Assembly (NCBI RefSeq): GCF_029168945.1
Contig: NC_083602.1
Location: forward strand, 50,095,442 to 50,159,441
Length of the DNA stretch: 64,000 bases
From: Cannabis sativa
Lineage: Eukaryota; Streptophyta; Magnoliopsida; Rosales; Cannabaceae
Direction: 5' to 3'
In this document: piece after piece, positions 1-9,379 of the stretch
Numbering within the stretch: position 1 is the first letter of the stretch
How the letters are laid out: each line of letters begins with the position of its first letter
Notes under the pieces: model-generated
The model's database searches: none
What the model was told of the DNA's origin: nothing
Seen by the model: only the letters and a program-made list of their open reading frames with translations
Program-made: the position numbers and the translations under genes

Positions 1-661
1 ATTGGCATTTAAATGGTTGAATTAGAAAATTGGCGTTTTTGAGAAAATCAGATGCAGAAAAGATAAAACTGCAAAATTGCAAAAAGTGAGGCTCAAATCC
101 ACTAAGCATGGCCCAACCACTTTTGTAGGCAATTTAATCTGATATTTTCATTATTTTAATGCCAAATAATTCAAACCTAACCCTAGTGGAATGCTATAAA
201 TAGATAGTGAAGGCTTCAGGAAAATTACACTTAAATTTTCTATTTTTCCTTCAGAGAAAAACCTGAGCCTTTCTCTCTCCCTATCTTTAGCTGCCACTTC
301 TTCTTTCTCTTCCCTCTTGAATTTCGAAATCCTTAGTGTATGAGTAGTGCCCACACACATCAAGTGATACCTCAATCATAGTGAGGAAGATCGTGAAGAA
401 AGACTTTCAGCAAGAAGGAGGTTTCAGCATCAAGGATTCAGAGAAAGAGATCCAGGTTCAGATATTGATAATGCTCTGCTACAGAAAGGAATCAAGGGCT
501 AGATATCTGAACGGAAGGAGTCATATTATTCCGATGCACCCAATGTTAGGTTTCTTAAACTTTATATGTGTTTAATTTATCGTTTTAGAAAGTTCTTATT
601 TAGGATGTTAATAAACATACTTGTGAGTAGATCTAAGATCCTAGTAAAATAATTTCCAACA
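1..661 (+). repeat. 5' LTR (3' part) of C1
   Basis: This matches 18903 onward and, inverted, 32144-32830 and 40483-41150. It ends CCAACA directly before a primer-binding site. A full family LTR is 1893 bp in the inverted copy, so roughly two thirds lies before base 1. It contains a TATA box and the presumed R/U5 region. Short ORFs inside are not conserved as proteins. Confidence 0.9.
194..203 (+). promoter_or_regulatory. TATA box of C1 5' LTR
   Basis: CTATAAATAG is conserved in all four visible C-family LTRs (194-203, 19094-19103, and inverted at 32598-32607 and 40936-40945). It lies upstream of a pyrimidine-rich leader, which fits the U3/R promoter of the element. Confidence 0.75.
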
Positions 662-663
662 AC

Positions 664-676
664 TGGCCTCAGAGCC
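664..676 (+). other. Primer-binding site of C1 (variant tRNA-iMet type)
   Basis: TGGCCTCAGAGCC lies two bases after the LTR. The intact form, TGGTATCAGAGCC, is at the same place in C2 (40468-40480, -). Two adjacent bases differ (TA to CC), which should weaken pairing with initiator tRNA-Met. Confidence 0.8.
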
Positions 677-2094
677 ATGGTAATTGATTTACTTGCAAGA
701 AATTTGGACTTTAAAACGATTGTTTGTATGTTCTTTGGATGGTATCATGTTGTCTTGAGTATTATTTGATGATTGATTGATGTTTGTGAAATTTTCGTGA
801 AAAATAATTGCGATTTTATCTCTGGAATTATTTTTATTGGATAGTATGGAAAAAATTAAGCAAGTTAGCCTTTTACAGTTTCGAATTTTTTTGTTTTTCT
901 TCAATTTTTCATGTTTTTTCATGGAATTAACTTCCGATTTTTGGTATAGTTTTGTATTTATACTATTACTATTCCTAATTCAATTCTAATTATCATTTTG
1001 AATTAATTTAATATTTTTAAATTTAATTCAAGATATTAGTGTAATTTGAATTTGAATAGAATTAGTATCTATCTTCTTGCTTAAAAATCTATCTTATTTT
1101 TTAATTTGATTATATCTTATTTTTTAAATTTAAGGTCAGATTTTATAAGATATTTATAAAATCTTTTAAGATATTTTTAAGATATCTTATCTTTTAAGAT
1201 ATTTTTAATTATATCTTATCTTTTAAGATTTTTTTAAAAAAATTAAATCTTTTTAGATATTTTGACCTTATTTAAATTTAAAGTAAGATATTTATAATCA
1301 TGTAATTTTAAATAGATATAAGATATTTTGCTAACTTTTAAATTTTGTTATTTTATTTATTTAAATTAAATTTAAAATCTGAAAAGATATTTCAATTATT
1401 TTTTCTAATTTTTATTTTTAAAATAACATTTAATTTTTAAAAGTAGTTAGCAAATTTTGAAATGATATTTAGGTTGGTTGAAACCTAATTTTTCAAAATA
1501 GTAGGTTTAATTTTAAATATTTTTTTTTAAAAAAAATTTCGAAATTTAAATTTTTTTTTATTTCCGAAATTAAATATTTTTTTAAAACTTTATTTTCGAA
1601 ATTAATTAAATTTTTTTTCAAATTATTTATTTTTCGAAATTATTTATTTAAAATTAAATAAATCCTACTTCCAACTATCCAGCTAACCTTGTTGCAGGAG
1701 TATTTGGTTTTAGCTTATGTGTAAGTTTTCAAAACCTATTATTACTTGATTGCAAATAGCCATGGTTACTTTTTGCCAGATCTAATGATCTGATGGCTCC
1801 CTTGGTCAAGTTAATAATTTGTAACAGGTATATTTACAATCTTCTTTCATCTGTGTATGACCTAGCAACATGATAGGACCCATCCAAAGTGTGCCTGTGT
1901 GAGCCTATGTGTTTAATTTGATTATAGATACATATAGGTTGTTGTTGCTAAAATAAATTATCATAGTTCTTGATAGAATTTATTTAGGCCCATTTAGTTA
2001 TTGGGCTTATTCAATTAATAGCAGTTGTTCTTATTAAGGTTAAATTCCTCTCTTTTGGGCCTTGTGTGAGAGTTGGGAGCCATAGAAGTGGGTA
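677..2094 (+). other. C1 internal leader, AT-rich, non-coding
   Basis: This is a very AT-rich stretch between PBS and the pol remnant, with repeated ATATCTTATCTTTTAAGAT-like segments near 1130-1270. The same sequence in inverted order occupies about 39010-40460 in C2. I see no gag reading frame. It is interrupted at 2095-2099 by the G1 chromovirus and resumes at 11676. Confidence 0.7.
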
Positions 2095-2099
2095 CGACA
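2095..2099. repeat. TSD cgaca, left, of G1
   Basis: Five-base duplication repeated at 11676-11680. C2 (about 39025-39045, inverted) carries the sequence without the insert, although its bases at the exact target differ slightly. Confidence 0.93.
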
Positions 2100-3639
2100 T
2101 GTAAAGCCCGCTTAGTTAATTTGGAAATTAGCAGTTATTTATGTTAATCAGGAAATTATTTATAGCCATTTAAATAATTTATTATGGAATTCAGATATGC
2201 ATGAGTATGTTATCAGTAGCTTTTATATTTCGCATTTCCGGTGTCCGGTATTTTGGAACGCGGCGTTTGGCTCAGTAGAGATCACAACTTAGTATGTTAG
2301 TATTTTGGGGACGGGTTTAGACATTGGGAATGTCGGGAATGGCCGGGAATTTAGAATGTCCCAAAAAAATACCCCTTTAGTGATTTTTATGTGATTTTAG
2401 AAAGGAGGGGCAAAATGGTCTTTTTGCCCCAATGACTTTTTGTCTTTTAGTGGCTTGATTATTTGAAAAATAAATGTTAATTGATTATATCTTTGGCTGA
2501 AGTAAATGTAATAGGTGGCTTTAGTTTATTTCCATTTTCTTTACAAAATTATGCTAAGTGTAAAAAGTAAGAAAATTTTCAAAAAGAAGCTCTCTCTTCC
2601 TCCCTCTTTTCGGCTTGGTGTTGGTCTTTGCTAGGAGAAGATTTTTCTCTTCAAAGCTTGTGATTTTCTTCTCCTCTAAGAGTAATTCAAGTCAAGGTTT
2701 GATCCCTTATATTTTCCTTTGTGTTTTCTTGAAATTTAAGTGAAAATAGTTGAGTAAATGCTTGTGATTTTGAGAGATGTTACTGCTGTGTTTTTGTTGT
2801 TGATTTATGAGGATTAAAGCATGATTATTGTTGTTGTTTAAGCTATGTTAGAAGCATGTAGGTTAGATTGTTAAAGCCTTGAGTTTTCTTTGCAAAAGTT
2901 ATGAATTTTGAGAGAAAATGCCATGTTTTGTTTCTGTGAATTGCTGGATGTTGTTGTTTGTTTTCAGAGGTTATATTATGCTAGTTTAGGTTGATTTTAG
3001 TTGGTTTGCATGCTTGTTTTGGTGGTTTGCTCAAGCTTGAGTTTGGAACTCAAAGCTTGAGCTCCAATGGTGAATTTTGCATGTGTGATTTCTGGGTAGG
3101 TTTGATGCTCTAGAATTGTTATTTGGGACCTATAGAGGAGGTCTGGAAAGTTTGGGACCAATTGGGTTCGAATTGGTCAAGTTAGGAGGTTTTTAGTTGG
3201 CTGCCTGCGAGGAACCGGAATTCCGGTTGAGCATCCGGAATTCCGGATGGGGGTTCAGATTTTCCCAGAACCGGAATTCCGGTTGGGCAACCGGTCTTCC
3301 GGATGGGGGATTTTTCAGAACCCTAGTTTTCCTCGTTTTTGGGTTTTTAGGGGTATTGCCATGCTTTTTATCGATAGGGAAACTTTTAGTTTCAAGTTTT
3401 AGTCCCCGGGAAGTGATTTAGCGTGTCACTTATAGCGTTGTGGTTTTTATGGTTTAGGAGCCAGTAATCCGCCGTTCAGCTTCAGTTCCAGTCAGGTTGA
3501 CCGGCACACCTGAAATCGGAATCCAGGTAAGATTAGTATAACAGTATGCATATGTAGATTACATGTTTAGCGTGCATGTAGGAAGCCTGTTAGATTACAT
3601 TAGATATGTATTTAGGCTTCGAACCACCCAACCCTGTCA

Positions 3640-3869
3640 CGTCGGTACAGGCTGGAGTATGACCAGCAGCCGGAGTATGACCGGTTTGACCGATCAGGCT
3701 GACACTTGGTTGGTGGTTCCGTGCTATTGACGTATCCCGTCGGTACAGGCTGGAGTATGACCAGCAGCCGGAGTATGACCGGTTCGACCGATCAGGAGGA
3801 TATAGTAACACGTCGGTACAGGCTGGAGTATGACCAGCAGCCGGAGTATGACCGGTTCGACCGATCAGG
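3640..3869 (+). repeat. Three 59-bp hairpin units in G1 5' LTR
   Basis: Near-identical 59-bp units start at 3640, 3738 and 3811. Each contains two small hairpins with the same 7-base loop AGTATGA: GCTGG/CCAGC and CCGG/CCGG. A GGTTCGACC-type palindrome follows. Variable 15-40 bp spacers separate the units. The solo LTR (17984-18182) keeps about two and a half units. The 3' LTR has degraded versions. Confidence 0.85.
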
Positions 3870-3909
3870 TTGTTACGTGTCAATAGTACCGTCCCCTGAA
3901 CGTTCAAAA

Positions 3910-3997
3910 CTCAGTACCATGTTGGACATGGCAGTAGTGCTCAGTACCATGTTGGACATGGCAGTAGCGGGACTCAGTATCGTGTTGGACACGGCAG
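3910..3997 (+). repeat. Three short stem-loop repeats in G1 5' LTR
   Basis: Copies begin at 3910, 3940 and 3973 with the pattern CTCAGTA-stem-TGG-stem-GCAG. The first two have a perfect 6-bp stem, CCATGT TGG ACATGG. The third has TCGTGT TGG ACACGG, in which A-T became G-C by changes on both arms. The same array is at about 11176-11263 in the 3' LTR, with two copies in the solo LTR (about 18220-18285). Confidence 0.85.
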
Positions 3998-4033
3998 TCA
4001 GTTTTATGTATGATATTAGTATGCTTTTCTTAC

Positions 4034-4049
4034 TGAGTCTGTCGACTCA
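4034..4049 (+). other. Conserved TGAGTC-N4-GACTCA hairpin of G1 LTR
   Basis: A six-base inverted repeat with a four-base loop. It occurs at the same LTR position in the G1 3' LTR (11300-11315), the solo LTR (18360-18375) and the G2 LTRs (inverted at 19907-19922, + at 63774-63789). It is followed after 15-25 bases by GTAGGTAAAGG in each. Confidence 0.75.
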
Positions 4050-4412
4050 CAGTTTATTTGCATGTGTAGGTAAAGGCAAGGCAGTTGCTGATGGACCGTG
4101 AGCGAGCTTATGAGATTGTACATGTCGGGGCGGTTAGGCCTGGAGCGTACGATCCTCGGGACAGCACGGCTGAGATTTTGTAATTGTCGTTAGACGACTT
4201 TATTTTGATGTAAAAGTTGAACAGTGAAAACGTTTGTAAATATTTTTATAAATCGGGATCCCGAGACTTTTTGCAAAATGGTTTATAAGTTTAATGAAAA
4301 AGCAAAATTTTAATTAATCACGTTTTTCCATAAACCTCGTTGATTAGCAACGAGCTGCACAGTACGTTTAAAAATCACATAATACGCCTAAGATAGTTAG
4401 GGTGTTACAATT

Positions 4413-4425
4413 TGGTATCAGAGCC
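4413..4425 (+). other. Primer-binding site of G1 (tRNA-iMet type)
   Basis: TGGTATCAGAGCC begins three bases after the LTR end, the usual plant initiator-Met complement. Confidence 0.9.
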
Positions 4426-4691
4426 ACCAGGTTGTCTTCCGAAGATCGTCACGACATGTACAATCATCATCAGCAGTTAGCTCGGTTCACGGTTCAGTAA
4501 GCCTTTATTGCTTTAGTAGTTTATTTTATTCAGTTATGAAAAAGAAAAGCCTGTTAGGAAGCATGTTAGTAGCCTGATAGTAGAATAGGCGCATGTTTCA
4601 TTTCTAATTTCCAAATTAAGCGGCATTAGTAAGCTCGCCCTGAATACGACCTGATATGCCAACTCTTGGTTTCGCAGGCGGTTCTAACTAG

Positions 4692-7289
4692 ATGGACGCC
4701 AGGCGGACCACGAGGAGTCAGGGCAACTCCGTAGGGTCGAATCAGGGACAGGGAGCTCAGTTTCCCCCACCTGCTAGGGGCCGAGGCAGAGGTCCCCGAG
4801 GCAGGGCTCGTGGTCGGGGTGATGAGAACCCGCCACAGGCTGCCCAGGCTCCCCCAGCCGATCAGGGAGCCCCGAACTGGGAGTTACGGTTTGCGGAGAT
4901 GCAAGCCAGGATCGAAGAACAAGACCTCGAGATTCAGAGGTTGAGACAGCAGGGTGCTCCTGCAGTTCCAGTGCCGGTAGTTCCAGTGGCACCTGCCCCT
5001 GCTGCCCAGGCCGAGATGGTAGTGGCGGCCCACAGATTGGAACCTTTATATGAGCGGTTCCGGAAGCAAGCACCTCCGGTATTCCTGGGAGGTCCAGATG
5101 TGTCAAAAGCCGAGCAGTGGCTTACGGTGATCACCAGGATTCTGAACTTTATGGGTGTCACCGGCAACGACAGAGTGGTGTGCGCCACATTTCAGTTCCA
5201 GGAGGATGCCCTGGTATGGTGGGACATGGTGTCTCAGATTCATGATGTCACCACCATGACCTGGGAAAGGTTCCAGGAACTCTTCAACGCGAAGTACTAC
5301 AATGAGGCGGTTAGAAGCGCCAAGAGGAAAGAGTTCGTTCACCTGACCCAGCGGGAGAACATGAGTGTCACTGAGTATACCACTCAGTTTGACCGGTTGG
5401 CGAGGTTAGCCTCGGGTATCGTGCCGACCGACTTCAGCAGGAAGGAGAAGTATCTGGACGGGTTGAATCCCAAGATCAGGCATGACCTGATGATTACCAC
5501 TGACGACAGCACCACCTACGCTCAGATGGTGGAGAAGGCACTGCGAGCTGAGGGCGCAGTGGGGTGTATGTCAGATTCAGCCAGTACTCCGGTTGGTGGC
5601 GGAGCTCCTACCCCTCCTGCATCAGGATTTAGCAGGGGGAGTAGTGGTTCGGCCATTGATCAGAGGAAGAGGGCACCCACTGCTTCCGGCGGCTCGAGTC
5701 AGAACAAGAGGTTCCGGGGGAACCAGAACAGAGGGAGTCGTCCTGGTGGTAATGAGACTCGCTTCTCCTACCCCGAGTGCCCTATCTGCAAGAGGCACCA
5801 TCGGGGAGAGTGCAAGGGGCAGGGATGCTTTCATTGTGGCATGCCCGGGCACTTCAAGAGGGAATGTCCCCAGCTCCGGCCAGAGGCACCGAGAGCTCCA
5901 GCGATACCCACTCCAGCCAGGGTATTCGCCATCACGCAGGCTGATGCAGATGCCAGCCCATCAGTTGTTACAGGTCAGATTCTTATTAACGACTCGTTTT
6001 ATTCAGTGCTGTTTGATTCAAGGGCTACACGTTCTTATGTGGCGGCCAGAGTCTTTAGTAAGTTGGGTAGACCCTTTGATAGATATGAATCAGGGTTTGG
6101 AACCCTGTTACCTGGCGGAGAATTGGTTATCTCCAATAGGTGGATTAGGGCTATGCCGATCAGGATAGATGGTAGAGAGTTAAGCGCTGATCTGGTAGAG
6201 ATAAGCTTAGTCGAATTCGATATTATTTTAGGAATGGATTTCCTATCTAAATATTCGGCGAGCATTGACTGTAAGAGGAAGATGGTGGTCTTCCAACCGG
6301 AAAGTGAAGAACCGTTCGTATTTGTGGGTTCGGTTCAGGGATCTCGGATCCCGGTGATCTCGGCTATGTCAGCGAGAGAATTATTGCACGGTGGGTGCTT
6401 AGGGTTTCTGGCCGTGGTGGTGGACACCACTCGGCCAGACACCATTCGGCCAGAGGACATCAGTGTGGTTCGGGAATTTTTGGACGTTTTTCCCGAAGAA
6501 CTTCCAGGGTTACCACCTCATCGGGAGATTGACTTCGTGATTGACTTGGCACCAGGGGTGGATCCGGTTTCTAAAGCCCCGTATAGGATGGCTCCAGCTG
6601 AACTTAAGGAATTGAAGATTCAGCTCCAGGGGTTGCTTGACATAGGGTTCATTCGGCCCAGTGTGTCACCCTGGGGAGCCCCGGTTTTGTTCGTGAAGAA
6701 GAAGGATGGATCTATGAGGATGTGCATCGACTACAGGGAGTTGAACAAGCTGACGGTGAAGAATAAATATCCATTACCTAGGATCGATGACTTGTTCGAT
6801 CAGCTTCAGGGGAAGACAGTCTTTTCTAAGATTGACCTCCGTTCGGGTTATCATCAGTTGAGGATCCGAGAGGAGGACATTCCAAAGACGGCTTTCCGCA
6901 CTAGGTATGGACACTACGAGTTCCTGGTTATGTCATTCGGACTAACCAATGCTCCTGCAGCATTCATGGACCTGATGAATAGAGTATTCAAGGATTTCCT
7001 CGATATCTGTGTAATTGTGTTTATCGACGACATCCTCGTGTACTCTCAGTCAGAAGAGGAGCATGAGTTACATCTTCAGATGGTACTGCAACGACTTCGA
7101 GAACATAGACTCTACGCCAAGTTCAAGAAATGTGAGTTCTGGTTGTCTCAGGTGTCCTTCCTAGGGCACATTGTGAGTAAAGACGGGATCAAGGTGGATC
7201 CCGGGAAGATTGAATCCGTCAGGGATTGGCCGAGACCGAAGACAGTGACAGAGATCAGAAGCTTCTTGGGATTAGCTGGGTACTCTTAG
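4692..7289 (+). pseudogene. G1 gag-protease-RT part of a broken gag-pol
   Basis: An 865-codon frame begins at ATG 4692, after a 266-bp leader following the PBS. In order: an RG/P-rich basic N terminus with a short coiled-coil-like stretch (about residues 60-90), the retrotransposon gag domain (about 140-280), a CCHC zinc knuckle ([14 protein letters not shown], about 378-391), the aspartic protease (about 415-520) and reverse transcriptase (about 610-790) with FIDD near 776. The protease active site reads D-S-R where the family has D-S-G (AGG at 6020-6022, a G-to-A change), which should abolish activity. The frame ends at tandem TAGs near 7288, where two extra bases relative to G2 break it just after RT. 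The function would be capsid, polyprotein cleavage and cDNA synthesis. Confidence 0.92.
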
Positions 7290-7404
7290 TAGAGTTCGTG
7301 GAGGGGTTCTCCAAAATTTCAATGCCCCTAACCGAGCTTACAAAGAAGAATCAGCGATTTATCTGGTCAGATAAATGCGAAGCTAGTTTTCGCGAAGCGA
7401 GAGG
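7290..7404 (+). pseudogene. RT-RNase H connection of G1, frame-shifted bridge
   Basis: The coding sense (VEFVEGFSKISMPLTEL and on) continues here in a different frame, which is open from 7226 and stops near 7406. About 38 codons are therefore separated from both flanking frames. A second shift near 7395-7405, where the G2 copies read [11 protein letters not shown], restores the pol frame. These are two independent small indels. Confidence 0.85.
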
Positions 7405-9378
7405 TTGATTACTGCTCCGGTACTAGCTTTGCCTTCGGACAAGGAGAAGTTCGTGGTCTATTGTGACGCATCCAAACAGGGTTTGGGGTGCGTATTGATG
7501 CAAGCCGATCGGGTTATCGCTTACGCCTCCCGTCAGTTAAAGGATTATGAACAGCGATACCCGACTCATGATTTAGAATTGGCCGCAGTGGTTTTTGCAC
7601 TGAAGATTTGGCGGCATTACTTGTATGGTGAGAAGTGCGAGATCTATACCGACCATAAAAGTCTCAAGTATTTCTTTACTCAGAAAGATTTGAACATGAG
7701 ACAAAGGCGTTGGTTGGAATTAGTGAAGGACTATGATTGTGAGATCCTTTACCATCCCGGGAAAGCCAATGTTGTGGCCGATGCCCTGAGCAGAAAGGGT
7801 CCCGGGCAAGTGGCTAGCATGGTTCAGATCTCACCTCAGCTAGCAGAGGATATGATTAGGTCCAGCATTGAGTTTGTGGTAGGTCAGCTTCACAACTTAA
7901 CGCTGCAATCTGATCTGTTAGAAAGAATAAAGGTTGCTCAGACAACAGATCCGGAGTTAGTGAAGATCCGAGATGAGGTATTGGCTGGTCAAGCCAAAGA
8001 CTTTTCAGTGTCAGATAGTGGAATGCTTTTGTATAAAGCCAGGGTTTGTGTCCCGAACAGTGTGGACTTGAGAAACGAGATCTTTGAGGAGGCTCATTCT
8101 ACTCCATATTCTCTGCATCCCGGCACCACCAAGATGTACCAAGATTTGAAACCGTACTTCTGGTGGAGCGGTATGAAGAAGGATTTGGTAGAATTTGTAT
8201 CGAGATGCCTCACTTGTCAGCAGATCAAGGCTGAACATCAGAGACCAGCAGGGTTGTTGCAGCCTCTAACCCTACCAGAGTGGAAATGGGAGGATATTAC
8301 GATGGATTTTGTGGTCGGGTTACCTAGGACCACGGGTATGTATGATTCCATCTGGGTAGTGGTGGATCGATTTACGAAATCTGCTCATTTTCTGCCGGTT
8401 AGAACAACGTTTACAGTGGATCAGTTGGCAGAGTTATATGTCAGGGAGATAGTGAGACTTCACGGGGTACCGAAGTCTATAGTTTCGGACAGGGATCCGA
8501 AATTCACCTCCAAATTTTGGCAAAGTTTGCAACGGGCAATGGGTACGAAACTAAAATTCAGTACAGCATTTCATCCTCAGACAGATGGTCAGTCCGAAAG
8601 GACAATTCAGATATTGGAGGATATGCTGAGAGCCTGCGTTATGGACTTTGAGGGTTCATGGAGTAAATACCTACCGTTAATAGAGTTTTCATACAACAAC
8701 AGTTATCAGAGTACGATAGGGATGGCACCCTATGAACTGTTGTACGGTAGGAAGTGCAGATCCCCTATCCACTGGGATGAGACAGGGGAGAGGAAATACC
8801 TAGGTCCGGAGTCAGTTCAGCGGACCAATGAGGCAATAGAAAAGATAAAAGCTAGAATGCTTGCCTCCCAGAGCAGACAGAAGAGTTACGCAGATCCGAA
8901 ACGTAGAGATGTTGAGTTCCGAGTAGGGGACCATGTGTTTCTGGGGGTATCTCCGATGAAGGGGATTAAACGTTTCGGGAAAAGAGGCAAGTTATGCCCT
9001 AGATTTACAGGACCTTTCGAGATTCTCGAGAAGATAGGTCAAGGGGCATATCGGTTAGCATTGCCTCCAGCTTTATCAGCAGTGCACAACGTATTTCATG
9101 TCTCAATGTTGAGAAAATACGTTTCAGACCCCTCTCATATAATCAGTTATGAGAGCCTTCAGCTTCAGTCAGATATGTCCTATGAGGAACAGCCAGTGCA
9201 GATCCTGGATAGAAAGGATAAAGTCCTTCGGAATAAGACCATAGCGTTGGTCAAGGTTCTCTGGAGAAACAGTAAGGTGGAAGAAGCCACCTGGGAGCTT
9301 GAGTCAGATATGCGAGCTCAATATCCAGAGTTATTCAGGTTAGATTTCGGGGACGAAATCCTTTTAAGGGGGGGATAG
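7405..9378 (+). pseudogene. G1 RNase H-integrase-chromodomain part of gag-pol
   Basis: A 657-codon open frame. RNase H fills about residues 1-130 and ends in DALSRKG. The integrase zinc finger HHCC follows (His near 230, CLTCQQ near 268-271). The catalytic core has Asp near 301 (MDF), Asp near 361 (VSDRD) and Glu near 399 (GQSERT), and I count 35 residues between the last two, i.e. DD(35)E. The C terminus (about 612-650, [18 protein letters not shown]) is a chromodomain-like module that in this lineage guides insertion to heterochromatin. The stop at 9376-9378 is adjacent to the PPT and 3' LTR. The domain set is complete but lacks a start and is uncoupled from RT. Confidence 0.92.
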
Positions 9379-9379
9379 T
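9366..9379 (+). other. Polypurine tract of G1
   Basis: AAGGGGGGGATAGT precedes the 3' LTR (TGTAAATCCC at 9380). It overlaps the last codons of pol. It would prime plus-strand DNA synthesis. Confidence 0.85.

Larger units (their letters stand above)
2100..4409 (+). repeat. 5' LTR of G1 (2310 bp)
   Basis: Runs from TGTAAAGCCC to GGGTGTTACA and pairs with 9380-11675. It holds an array of CCGG-rich palindromes (about 3215-3305), a block shared with the G2 LTRs (about 3315-3432), three 59-bp hairpin units (3640-3869), three short stem-loop repeats (3910-3997) and a conserved TGAGTC/GACTCA hairpin (4034-4049). Just downstream is a possible splice-donor context, TGTAGGTAAAGG. ORFs at 3197-3421 and 3706-4101 run through the repeats and look fortuitous. 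Confidence 0.93.

Noticed and set aside
1130..1270. Possible satellite or matrix-attachment array of ATATCTTATCTTTTAAGAT-like units
   Set aside because: Units are irregular and the same sequence is simply the leader of family C, present once per element copy.
3640..3869. Possible CRISPR-like array (direct repeats with spacers)
   Set aside because: Only three units, the spacers are not of uniform length, the setting is a plant LTR and no cas genes are present.
3590..4101. ORFs on both strands through the G1 LTR hairpin repeats (also 10860-11367 and 18023-18214)
   Set aside because: Repeat-derived open frames with repetitive peptides; the same DNA is better explained as structured non-coding repeats.
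4774..6265. Several antisense or alternate-frame ORFs over G1 gag-pol (and the matching ones over G2)
   Set aside because: Shadow frames of a GC-richer coding region with recognisable gag-pol domains in the main frame.
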